From positions 1-64,000 of the forward strand of contig WNNJ02000219.1 of NCBI GenBank assembly GCA_012934845.2: a stretch of 64,000 bases of DNA, in the 5' to 3' direction. The notes below the pieces were generated by a model. It saw only the letters and a program-made list of their open reading frames with translations, made no database searches and was not told the DNA's origin. Source of the stretch: Pomphorhynchus laevis (Eukaryota; Acanthocephala; Palaeacanthocephala; Echinorhynchida; Pomphorhynchidae). Shown here piece by piece: positions 1 to 11,600 of the stretch; positions within the stretch are counted from its first letter, which is position 1, and every line of letters begins with the position of its first letter. The position numbers and the translations under genes were made by a program.

Positions 1-2
1 CT

Positions 3-209
3 ATCCAATAGAGTTCCTTACGCTTTCTTTTAGCAGTGTTGGGAATATTTCCCTCAATTACTGCAAGTGAAATTTCATGTGTTGGATTTTTAATGAGGTG
101 TGATGCCAGTCCATCTGCATTTATACGACAGGCTTTAATATCCGCTCTACGGTTGTTCATCCGAACTGACATCTTATTTCCGCTTTCCCCTACATATTGT
201 GCATGACTT
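3..209 (-). mobile_element. PLE GIY-YIG endonuclease fragment
   Basis: One open frame on the minus strand reads QYVGESGNKMSVRMNNRRAD, then a His-Glu pair, then a KELYWI end. This is the layout of the GIY-YIG nuclease at the C-terminus of endonuclease-bearing Penelope-like elements: a YVG core, an Arg/Asn-rich helix and a late Glu next to Trp. The upstream Cys-rich linker is not visible because a TA array follows at 250-341. It may belong to the reverse transcriptase at 485-1875, which lies in the same orientation, or to another copy. It runs off the left edge. Confidence 0.75.
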
Positions 210-245
210 AAATGACTTAATCCGGTTTGACTTAAAATCCGAGTA

Positions 246-249
<4 letters not shown>

Positions 250-341
<92 letters not shown>
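250..341. repeat. (TA)n microsatellite
   Basis: About 90 bp of uninterrupted TA dinucleotides separate the GIY-YIG fragment from the PLE reverse transcriptase. A TA tract also sits at the 3' end of the intact-looking PLE near 59400, so the array may mark a PLE terminus or a TA-rich insertion target. Confidence 0.95.
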
Positions 342-343
<2 letters not shown>

Positions 344-484
344 CAGTGATAACCACCAGCTCGGATCCTTTGTAAGAATGCCGAATATATACTGTTTTTG
401 TTCAAAGAAAACAAGCTTAGGGCAGATAAAAAATCAAATTAACGTTTCGAAACTTTCTTTGTCAAATTGTATTTACTTAAGATC

Positions 485-1875
485 TCAAACTTTTTTTAAC
501 CTTAAAATTTCACTGTACACCATTCCTCGTTTCGTCGATTGACTATGGACACTAGTTGAGTGTAAATACATTGATGCTGATTGGGGTTTACGGTAGCACC
601 TCGTTGACAATACATCTCCCTTAGTTGTACTTAGCTTTTCGATGTAACGCCAAGGAAGTTCACAGGATACTCTAAGTTGCATGTAAATTTCATTTGTCCG
701 TCGTTTAGTTGCTTCAAGAAGGACTGCATTGCATCTTCACTACCATCCCATATGCAAAATACATCGTCGATATACCGCATCCATGAATGCGGCTTCACTA
801 CTGAGTTGCTTATTAGTTCTTCTTCGTACATGCCCATATACAGTATCGCATAACATGGTGCTAGGGGTGTACCCATGGCGGTACCTTTAAGTTGAATATA
901 ACATTGCCCATTAAACTCCTCAACTTTTCTGCGTAGTATCAATTCCGTAGCTTTCATTATAAAATCCGCGTCATCACTATCTAAAGCCGCTGTTGCTCTG
1001 TAAATTGCTTTCATACCGTCTTCATGGGGTATGTTTGGATATAGAGACTCGACATCTAGCGTGAAGATCTTTGCATTAGACGGGATTGTATCTTTGATCT
1101 GATTAAATTTCCTCAGAAAATCGACCGTACTTTCTAAATGAGCCGACACATTCGCTATCAACGACTTTAGTTTGCTATGGACATATCGAGAAAGTCTCTT
1201 TGTTGGTGTACCGAGGCAGCTCACAATTGGTCTCCCAGGACAGGGAATAACCATTTTGTGGATTTTCGGGAGCATGTAAAAATATCCAGGTTTGTTTAAG
1301 CTGTTAACCATATGGATGCATTCTTGAGTGGTTATGATACCCTTTTTTACATACCTTACTACCAGTTCTTCAACATCTTCGCTGATCTTACTAATATCCT
1401 CATTATCGAATTTTCCATAAGTATCAATGTTCAAATGTCGTTGCGCTTCATCAATATAATCATTTTCGGACCAAATAACGACTTTTCCCCCTTTATCAGC
1501 TTACTTTATTACGATCCTTTTTTTCTTACGAAGTCTTTGAAGTGCGTCGTGAAGGTGTTTGGGAATATTGCTGAAATATCGATAGTTTGGATGTATTGGG
1601 GCGAATTCGTAAAATAACCGTTGCCCCATTTTGTTTGTAGCTTGCAATCTCGCTTGCTTTACTTTTTGATCGTTAAAGCAATTTATACAGGTTCGACGTA
1701 TGTTGTCTAATAATTGCCATCGACCGAATTCTCTTGGCATGCTATTGAAGTTCAAACCTAAGGCTAACGCCATCATTTCGTCTTGAGTGAATTCCTCTTT
1801 CGTCATATTTACTACGAACTTCTCTGGGTTCAACACTAGATTGGATGTATTCTTGCTAGAATTTCCAAATCGCAT
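485..1875 (-). mobile_element. Penelope-like element, reverse transcriptase
   Basis: A PLE reverse transcriptase read on the minus strand. Visible in order: an N-terminal stretch (1875-1501); the fingers motif KPGYFYMLPKIHK; GRPIVSCLGTP; motif A TLDVESLYPNI; GTAMGTPLAPCYAILYMGMYEE; and the catalytic YIDDVFCIWDG. A thumb-like segment (YRKPQSASMYLH, then VYSEILRL) closes it. The frame changes near 650 and again near 1430-1500, so the copy is dead. TPLAPCYAILY and YIDD place it with the endonuclease-bearing Penelope/Neptune-type PLEs rather than LINEs. It lies upstream of the first MAGI exon seen here, probably in an intron. Confidence 0.88.
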
Positions 1876-1948
1876 AAATCGTCTGTTTGGATGGTGTGAT
1901 ATCTGTATTATATATAGTTAGCTGTGTCTTGTATGATTGGCTGTATCA

Positions 1949-2273
1949 TTGTGGACTATAATACATTATAATTAACAATTTCATTACATGACCATTTAAA
2001 ATTACATTTATGTAATTTTATGTATTTTTTCATTTATGCAATCATATAGTTGAAATTAAATAAGGAAAACCGGTAAATTCGACCAAAAAGTTTATTTTCT
2101 TTGCGTTTTGCCCTTCTAGGGCTTTTTCAAAATCTACAAATACATAAACAGTTAAAAATTATAAATTTCAAAAATTTTGTAATTACAAGATAAGTATAAG
2201 ATATTTAATTGTGGACTATAATACATTATAATTAACAATTTCATTACATGTCCGTTTAAAATTACATTTATGT
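1949..2273. repeat. 65-bp direct repeat flanking a PLE end
   Basis: The segment 1949-2013 recurs in the same orientation at 2209-2273, with only a few differences (both begin TTGTGGACTATAATACATT). Between them lies AT-rich DNA with the hammerhead-like hairpin at 2104-2130. The pair could be a long target duplication or part of the PLE's pseudo-LTR. Confidence 0.7.
2104..2130 (-). ncRNA. hammerhead-like PLE terminal motif (degenerate)
   Basis: The minus strand reads TTGAAAA, then GCCC-TAGAA-GGGC as a closed stem, then AAAAC. The arrangement (CTGANGA, stem II, GAAA) matches the hammerhead-like motifs known at PLE ends, and it lies 5' of the reverse transcriptase at 485-1875, as expected of a pseudo-LTR. 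Core position G8 is replaced, so cleavage is doubtful. Confidence 0.45.
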
Positions 2274-2517
2274 TATGAGGTTAACGTAAAATTAGACAAA
2301 AATACATTTTACTAATTTTAGACAAAAATACATATTTTGCTAATTTGGAATTTACATGCTAATTAAAATAAATCAAAATTAAAAACAGTATCATTGTTAT
2401 TTGTCGTTATTTGTTTTAAGGCTCTATTGTATTTCTGTTTCTTTTGTTATCGTTTTCTCTACTTAATTATCTAATACAATATATTTGTATTTCAAATTAC
2501 CACACTTTTTATTCCAG

Positions 2518-2628
2518 GCATAACATCCGATCTCGGTACGTTTCTTTCTGTAGAGTACGGTGAAGGAAGCTTTGAAAGTAAGATACAATGGAAGTTGCGA
2601 GATAACCTTTACAAGAGAACTATTCCTT
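2518..2628 (+). CDS. MAGI: MAGI exon: guanylate kinase-like domain, first part seen
   Basis: The acceptor TTCCAG precedes the exon and a GTATGT donor follows. In frame it reads ITSDLGTFLSVEYGEG, then RDNLYKRTIPC; the last Cys codon is split T|GT across the next intron. It leads into the TTR of the GK-like fold. The exon ends in phase 1. Upstream exons (PDZ0 and the start of GK) are not in the window. Confidence 0.8.
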
Positions 2629-5600
2629 GTATGTTTTTGTCTATTTACTACCTCTTATCACTTAATCTACACATAGGTACTACAAGGTTACCTAGAGACG
2701 GTGAAGTTCCAGGGAAAGATTATATATTCTTATCAGAAGACGAGTTCAAAATTGCAGATATAAAAGGAAAGATGCTAGAAACAGGAAGCTATCAAGGTAT
2801 GTTTATTATTTATTTTTACTGAAATAAAACGCATCGTTTAGGATATATGTACGGTACACCGCTACCAGGATTCATGGGAAATACAGTCGGTAGGAATATA
2901 AAATTTCAATTATGCAATTTTACTAATATTATAATGTTAGTAATATTTCGACATTACAATTTTATTCTAAAATTGTAATGTCGAAATTAAATTTATTATT
3001 TTAATTTCAAATTAATGCCGTTTCTTGTACCTTATAGAATTTTCTTAATTTTTAATTTAATTTTCTTTAAATTTATAAACGATTTTATTATTTTGCTTTT
3101 GAAAAGCAAAATACAGGTTCGTTGTAAATTAAAGCATAAGAGTTTATTCTGTATGTTTTTATCAAATAATATTTTATTAGTTCCTCAGAAATAATAAGAC
3201 CATTTGGATAATTATCAATTTGTAAATTTTATTAAAATTTACAATTTTATGATATTGCGTAAAGTAAAATAAATCATTATATATTTTTTAGAATACTTCC
3301 ATTTAAATTGCCAATAATAAAGAGTAAATAAGAATGTTAGACTTTTAATTTAAAGGAAATTTTTATCGCAATTTCCTTAGCAATGACAATTTACTTTTAA
3401 ATAAAATTCAAACATTCCTCTGTACTCTTTATTATATATTTTATTTAGCATCTCAGTATAGATAATCGATTTGAGTTTATTCAAATCTAATTTCTATAAG
3501 CGCCAATTATGTCGTGTCTTTTTCCATTAGTATTATACTAGTTCCAATATATTATCGCTCTCCGCACAATATGAGATTTAAAGTTTGCTTAGGAATAAAC
3601 TTATTATACCACTGGTCGACATAATTGGATTCGTTCTAAAGGCAACTTGCTTTTATATTCTTTCGATTATATTAAGAGACGATGGGATCCGCATGCAGTC
3701 GTGTGAATTTTAATTTATTTAATGTTGATTTGAATTTAAATCAGTTCAACAATGTATTTCGGAAATTGATGAGCTGTGGTCGATTCATTCACAGCTCAGT
3801 TATCACAAATTCTTCACTTACAATCAAACTCCAAAACTTTAACGTGAAGGAATTCTTCCACGATATTTAAACTATAACTTAAAGTAACATGTTTCTAAAT
3901 CTTTTAAGTATTTTCGTTACTATTAGTACTTTTTCATCAGAACATTCCATATTAAAAGTGATAACATCATTTCCATTTTTCATAATTAAAGAAGAAATAA
4001 AGCTGCGATCAATCGTTTAATGTTAAAATAAAATACCTTTGCTAAAGTTCAAATGTCTACTATTTAAGTAGACATGTTCGTGTTGATATCATTGAAAAGA
4101 AATCTACGAGATGAAATTTTTATCTGCGTAATAAAGAATTTGTAAAATTTGTAATTCAAGAAATTTTATGTGATACTTTTCATTTCTATTCGTGTCGTCT
4201 TTCGCATTCATGTATGCATTCTGTATAACAAAGAATATGTCCAATTAACTAAATAAGTAGAAAATAACTAAATAATAGGGAGTATTTTTACAAATTACCG
4301 AAATGCTGTCGTATCATAGACGACATTAACGATGCATGATGTTAGCAAACAATGTGTTTTACATTCTCTGGTGAATTTAATTACATTTTCTTTTGTTGGT
4401 TTATATACTAAATTTTCTAATAAGATTTGCTAAATATGTAGTTTCCTTATGATTTTGCTAACTCTTATTATTAAAGAAATCATCATTTGTATTAAACCGG
4501 ATAATGCATTAAATCGGGTAATTTATCAACTTGGAAATAGGCTATATTACTCTTGAAATCAGGCATTGTTGATGTTGTCTGGTTATTCACTTTATATCCG
4601 CATTAAAATGAACTTCTCACTAGTAAGTCGAACTTATTGGAGTGTCTATGGATCAAGTTAATACATGCGTATTTTAACTTGGTAATGAATATCGAGGGTG
4701 CTTGTATTCAGAAGTAAAATACTTCAAAATAATTCTCAAGATTCAGTCATTTATAACCAAAAATATTAATATAATATTACTTTTATAATATCTAGTGTTT
4801 TGTACCAAATATTCAATTTCTTTGACCACTGTGAGTGTATCGTTCAGTTATATTTATCGTGAGCTGCGTTTTGAACCAATATAGATTACACAATATAATT
4901 TTAAATAATAAATTCATAAATTATATTTCAGTCAATATCTAATTAAGTTTTAAATTTTACTAAAATCAAATAACATATTTAGAATTAGCTGTTGTAATTA
5001 CTGTCTGAAGACAGTAATTTTACAGAATTCAGCCACAGAAACCAGCTACAGACTGGAAGTAATGAAGGAAGGATTCTGTAGCTCCTTTTCAATGCGAAAG
5101 TCACATTGTGTGACATAGCAAATATACGATAGATAATTAAGCATCCATAAAATGATCACCAGTCCCGATTTCAATCGATCTTTATGATCACATGAATTTG
5201 CTTCCGCTAATATCCACTTCCGGATAGCTCTTCCTGTAAATGTTGCAGGCATTTCTCGAAATTGTAGGAATTAGAGAATACTTTCTTTATCCGAATAGCC
5301 TCATTGCGAATTAGGAGTCATTATATTTTAGGGGGTTGAGCGCTGTTTGCGTGCATTAGCGAAGGTGTCTCTTAAAATTTGCGATTAAGAGATGTTTCGC
5401 ATGACTCATCATTATATCTTAATATCATTACGTCAAGAAAATTAATCTGGTTATGAATATGAATATATTGTATGTGAATCTCAACTCTGATATAGAATTA
5501 AGCCTATCAATAAACTCCATCAAACTTTCTTTGCCGTAATCACATATATAGAAAATGTCGTCTACATTGCGTAGCCAAAGACTGGGTTTGTATGGGTAAC

Positions 5601-8600
5601 TAGCTATGTATTGATCTTCGATTTCAGCTACGTATAATCCTGCATACGTGGGTCCTAAGGAGCACCCATGAAAGAATGCTGAACAACGTTGGTCAGCACA
5701 ATTAATGTGTGACAAAACACTAAGCACGTTTCATCGATACCAATTACTGTAGTGAAAGGAGCGGAACTGCATTTCCAAAAATCTGGACAATCACTATCTA
5801 AAGAAGCCACATCGCCTGAAGCTAATTTGATTTGTACATTTAAATAAATTTGATCTATACCTATATCGGTTTTTATTTTCAAAAACTATACATAAGATGC
5901 AAAAGATAATAAGTCAAATGCAGAGTTAGTTATTGCCAAAGCTTTCGCCGCGTTACGGCTTTGTCGGTGGCTCATTGTAATTATACTGAACACTTATAAC
6001 GTTTTCTTTAATTCAATTATATATAAAATTAAAAATCAAGCTTCTTCGCACTAAATATATACAGTGTTACAGTATTAACGATTATATATAAGGGATGTGG
6101 CAATGGCGCCGTTAGTAGTCAGGGTGTATGGAATTGAATATCATGAAGGAAGGATTCTGTAGCTGGTTTTCAATGCAAAAGTCACCTCGTGTGACCTAGC
6201 AACTATTCAATAGATAATTAAGCATCCATAACAAAATCATCATTCCCGATTTCAATGGATCTTCATGATATCATACCGAACTATATATATAATCGTTAAT
6301 GCTTTACTGCAAACATTAATTCAAAAAATAATTTTTAAATAAATATATAAATATATATATTATAAATACCAATGTTTTAAAAATTATTTTTTGAATTAAT
6401 GTTTGCAGTAAAGCAATGCCAATTGTATTGGCAATCGTATATATATTGTGTATCTATTGTGTATCTGATAGTGTATCTAAAGTAGTGTATATGATACATC
6501 GTCTGTAATTTATTTGTCAATTCATAAAATTTTACTTTTATTTTAAATTTTAACTTTTTATTTTAACTTGATATAAATATAAATTGTATAAAATCTTATA
6601 TAATTATTTATTATTTATCTTTATTTTTAATTTATGTATCGTATAAAATACGTAAACTCATTTATCTGATCTGATTATCGAACACAATAGAAACAGTATA
6701 AAAGAATGACGAAATAATGACATTACGTCATTAAATTATCATTACATCATCAGTGCATATTTTGTTTGAAAATTTAAATAACGATACCGCGTTGTGTAAG
6801 CTATTGTGAAATACCGCCTTGTGAAAGACCATTGTTAGTTTTAGTATATATTATGTCCAACAACTATTTGAATTCTGTTATCACCCATGAATTTGATTTA
6901 AACGACGATGAAATACTTTCCTATCACATTGCCTGACTTCCTCGACACATGATTAATAATGTGTACTCCGTACCCACTTCCTCGACACATAATTTCGGTT
7001 TTGTTTTTTGTTGTTGTGGTCATGTAAGCGTGCGCCGGCACGCATTTGTCACGTAAAAATAATTCCTTTTTTAAATTATTACTATATATCGAAATATATT
7101 TCATATTTTTGATTTTACTTTAATATAAATATAAATTGCATAAGATCTTATAATTATTTATTATTTATCTTTTTTTTAATTATAAATAGTAAAAAAAATT
7201 AATTTGTTTATATATAGTATAAATTATGAGGCTCAGTTATCTGATCAGATTTATAAAGCAACGCTCAGGTATTTAAAATTTAAATAAATTCTAATTGCTT
7301 ACTAGGTATTTAAAATTTAAATAAATTTTAATTGCTTTCTTAAAGCAATTAAAGCACACTTTAAAAAATATTGCAAGGTAATCAAAATTAATACTGGTAT
7401 AAACCACTATTTCAGTATTAATTCTACAACAGAATTTTTAGAACAGACAAAAGGAATATATTTTTAGAATATATATACGTACGATTTTAGTACGCTTTAT
7501 ACAAATCCAGATTTAGTAGATATTAAAGAAGCGTTAGAAAAATTAATAAATCTTATATTCGGAAAAAGATATACATATATATGTTATAATAACTATAACG
7601 CATATCTAACAAAAATTAAACCATCAAGTAAATATAAATATATGGATAAAATTGAATTATTAGAATCCTTAAATACTTAAAAATCGAATAAAGCCTAGGT
7701 TCATATAAGGTGCGTTTATATGCACATTAAAACCACTTTCTGTCTATATGAATAAAATATTTAAAGTAATTAAATCACACTTCAAAAGTATTAAAGAGTA
7801 ATCCAAATTAATACAAGGTATAAAACACTATTTCAGTATTAATTCTACAAATAAATTTTTAGAACAAACAATAGGAATAAATTTTCAGAATATAAATAAA
7901 TACGATTTTAGTACGCTTTATACAAATCCAGATTTAGTAGATATTAAAGAAGCGTTAGAAAAATTAATAAATCTTATATTCGGAAAAAGATATACATATA
8001 TATGTTATAATAACTATAACGCATATCTAACAAAAATTAAACCATCAAGTAAATATAAATATATGGATAAAATTGAATTATTAGAATCCTTAAATACTTA
8101 AAAATCGAATAAAGCCTAGGTTCATATAAGGTGCGTTTATATGCACATTAAAACCACTTTCTGTCTATATGAATAAAATATTTAAAGTAATTAAATCACA
8201 CTTCAAAAATATTATAGAGTAATCGAAATTAATACAAGGTATAAAACACTATTTCAGTATTAATTCTACAAATAAATTTTTAGAACAAACAATAGGAATA
8301 AATTTTCAGAATATAATAAATACGATTTTAGTACGCTTTATACAAATCTAGATTTAGTAGTTATTAAAGATGCATTAGAAAAATTAATTAATCTTTTATT
8401 CGGAAAAAGATATAAATATATATGTTATAATAACTAGAACGTATGTTTAACAAAAATTAAACCATCAAATAAATATAGATATATGGATAAAATTGAATTA
8501 AGAGAATCTTTAAATATTTTGATAAATCCAAAATTCTATATTATATATTTAATTCTACTATATTTTATCCATCTACAAAAATTTTTTCCTGAGTTTAAAT

Positions 8601-11600
8601 TTATTTATTATAGATTGGACTTGTTTGAAGTTTATAATAATTGTAACGCTTATCTATCATAAATTAAACCATCAAATAAATATAAATATATGGATAAAAT
8701 TAAATTCATATAATCCTTAAATATTTTACCTATGTTATACGTATTTTATCTTGAAATACGTGACTATATATAAGTCATTAGTCATTCAACCAATCATTAG
8801 TGAATTTTGATATATATTTGATATATATAATAGAATTAAGAATATACGAATCAGGAACTCATCCATATGGGTTTAATCAAATAATATTTTGATTATATTT
8901 TTAGACAAATGGCTTTATAAGTTACTCAGAATAGATAAAATTGTAAATTGTAACAATTTGATATACACGATTTAGCTTTTTCGCGCAAATATTGATAGTT
9001 TCTGAAAATTGTAATAATTCAATTTATTCCCAAGCTATAAGAGCCTTCGAATCTCATCGTATTATACTAAATTATAATATACAAATTTAATAAGAATATA
9101 TTTGATAGGTATAAATTTATGTCCGTATAATTATATTTATTAAAATTAAATATATTATTTTTAAATAAATATAACTGCAAGATATAAATTTGATACAAAT
9201 TTTATGATACTTTAAATGTACATTAAAACCACTTTCTGTCTATATTATATATACTGTAAGATATAAAACCACTCTCTGTCTATATGAATAAAATACTTAA
9301 AGTAATTAAAGCACATTTTAAAAAATATTGCAAGTTAATCGAAATTAATACTGGTATAAAACACTATTTCAGTGTTAATTCTACAAAAGAATTTTTAGAA
9401 CACACAAAAGGAATAAATTTTCAAAATATAAATACGTACGATTTTAGTACGCTTTATACAAATCTAGATTTGGTAGATATTAAACATGTATTAGAAAAAT
9501 TATTTAATCTTAATTTTAACTTGGCATAAGTTATAAAATCTGGTGATAGTAGTTGAAACCTGATTACTTGGCAGTTTCTCCTGATGACCTATAATCTTTA
9601 TTCTAATATATGGTCTGTAACTTATTAGTCAATTCATAAAATTTGATCAAGGTCATTCATAAAAATAACGTTTATTTTAAATTTCAATTTTTATATTTTA
9701 ACTTGATTTAAATTATAAAAAATCTTATAACAATTATTAATTTTATTATTTAATTATTAAATTTAGATTTAGCATTATTATGTTTTATTTAATACGTAGA
9801 CTCAGTTAGCTGATTTGATTTGTTCTACTGACATATCATTTTTATTATTTATCATTTATTATTATTTATTATTTATTATTTTTTTATCATTTTTATTTGT
9901 ATATCGTATAAAATACGTAGACTCAGTTATCTGATCTAATTAGACAAATAAAAACACCTAACACTTAAGATATATTTTCGAACAGATATAATTGATTGAA
10001 TTATGGTTGGGTATTATCAATACATAAGCGATCATTGTTACACATCAGATACATAACCCTGTCTTGCATTTGTAGATATCGATTCGGCATAAATGCGTTA
10101 CATGTAGATGATTAATTATGGTGTATGCCAAGTTTATTTTCACTAACTGCATTCTCATTTTATAAAATGAGACTGCAGTTAATAAAAACGTGAGATTCTA
10201 GACATAAATTATGATAATAATTTATGTAATTTACATCATAATTTATGAAATAAATTATGACACTACGAAAATTAAAAACATTGATTAAGATTCCTTTTTT
10301 AAATTTAGACAAAAAAATCTGACAAAAGACTTGAACATTATTTTCTGGGTTATAAAGTATGACCAACAAAATTATTTTGTTGCTCAAATAAATTATAAAA
10401 TATAAATTAAATATAATATAAATTATATATAATATGACTATCACAATAATTCAATTTATTTATCATAATTGATATTATAATTATATATTTTTATACTAAT
10501 TAATAATTATATACGTATAATATATTATAATATATTATATAATTATATTATAATTATATTATATAATATATTATATACGTATTAACTCAATACACGATAT
10601 GATATGGTAATCTTATTGATGTTACACTAAGATTACATCTTATATAATAAGATATATTTGAATACGTATACATTGCTACAGCGATTCTGAACATATTTTC
10701 GGGGAATCTGTATAAACTAATCCAGCTACAAAATGTTGATCAGTTTTTGTTATTTTCATTAAAATTTTGACATTTTGACGTTTTTTATACGCATGTCGAT
10801 ATATTTTGCTTATTTTAAATTTTACTCATTGCTAATTATTTATAATCTTGAAGGTATTCAAGATTTATTTTATGAAAAGTATTTACTCGTAAAAATATTT
10901 ATATGGAATGGGAAAATATTAAAGTTGAATGTGTTCAACCAGGCATTTTTATAGAGCAACGAACATAAAATTGTTTTTATTACTTACAAGTTAGAAAAAC
11001 AAATTGAATTGTTCGAACCCATAACATGAAAATCGTCATTAGCTTGTAAATATGGCGAAGAGACGTTACCATTTATAATAAAATTTTGATCCAATATTTC
11101 TTTGGTACGTTGGCACACCATTATCAAGGAATATTTTAAAAGTTAGAACAAAATAATTTAACAGCTTAAACACAGAATTGAATGATCCTTGATACTGGTG
11201 TACCCACATGTCACCGAAATATTTGATCAAAACCTTATAATAAATGATAATGTCTATTCGCCTTATTTACAATCTAATAATTTAATCTTAATCAGAAAGA
11301 ATTTCAATACAACTTTATTAATTGACACAAACAGGCAAGTGTAAACCTGCATGCATTTTTACAACCTTCCTCGGAAAGCTTAACCCGGAATGCGCCTACA
11401 ACATACGCCTAGCCTCCAATGAGGTGTTTCAACCTTAGTCTACTCATCGGTACAGGGTGGTCTCATCAATGTTATCCTGTAGCTACGAACTTCCACAGTA
11501 CTTGATCCTTAGTACACCTCTGAAAGGAAATCGCAAAGCACACGCTCCTCTGCCGGTTACAAGCCTTACATCTAGTATATGATTTGCTAATTACAATTGA

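Noticed and set aside
3682-3870. 62-codon frame as a small gene
   Set aside because: AT-driven composition, no domain, lies in a MAGI intron and contains a hairpin; likely chance.
7300-8560. 420-bp tandem repeats as a CRISPR-like or satellite array
   Set aside because: Units are PLE coding fragments with no spacer structure, and only three copies exist.
10160-10444. 94-codon minus-strand frame
   Set aside because: Almost only Ile, Leu, Asn, Tyr and Phe from AT-rich low-complexity DNA.
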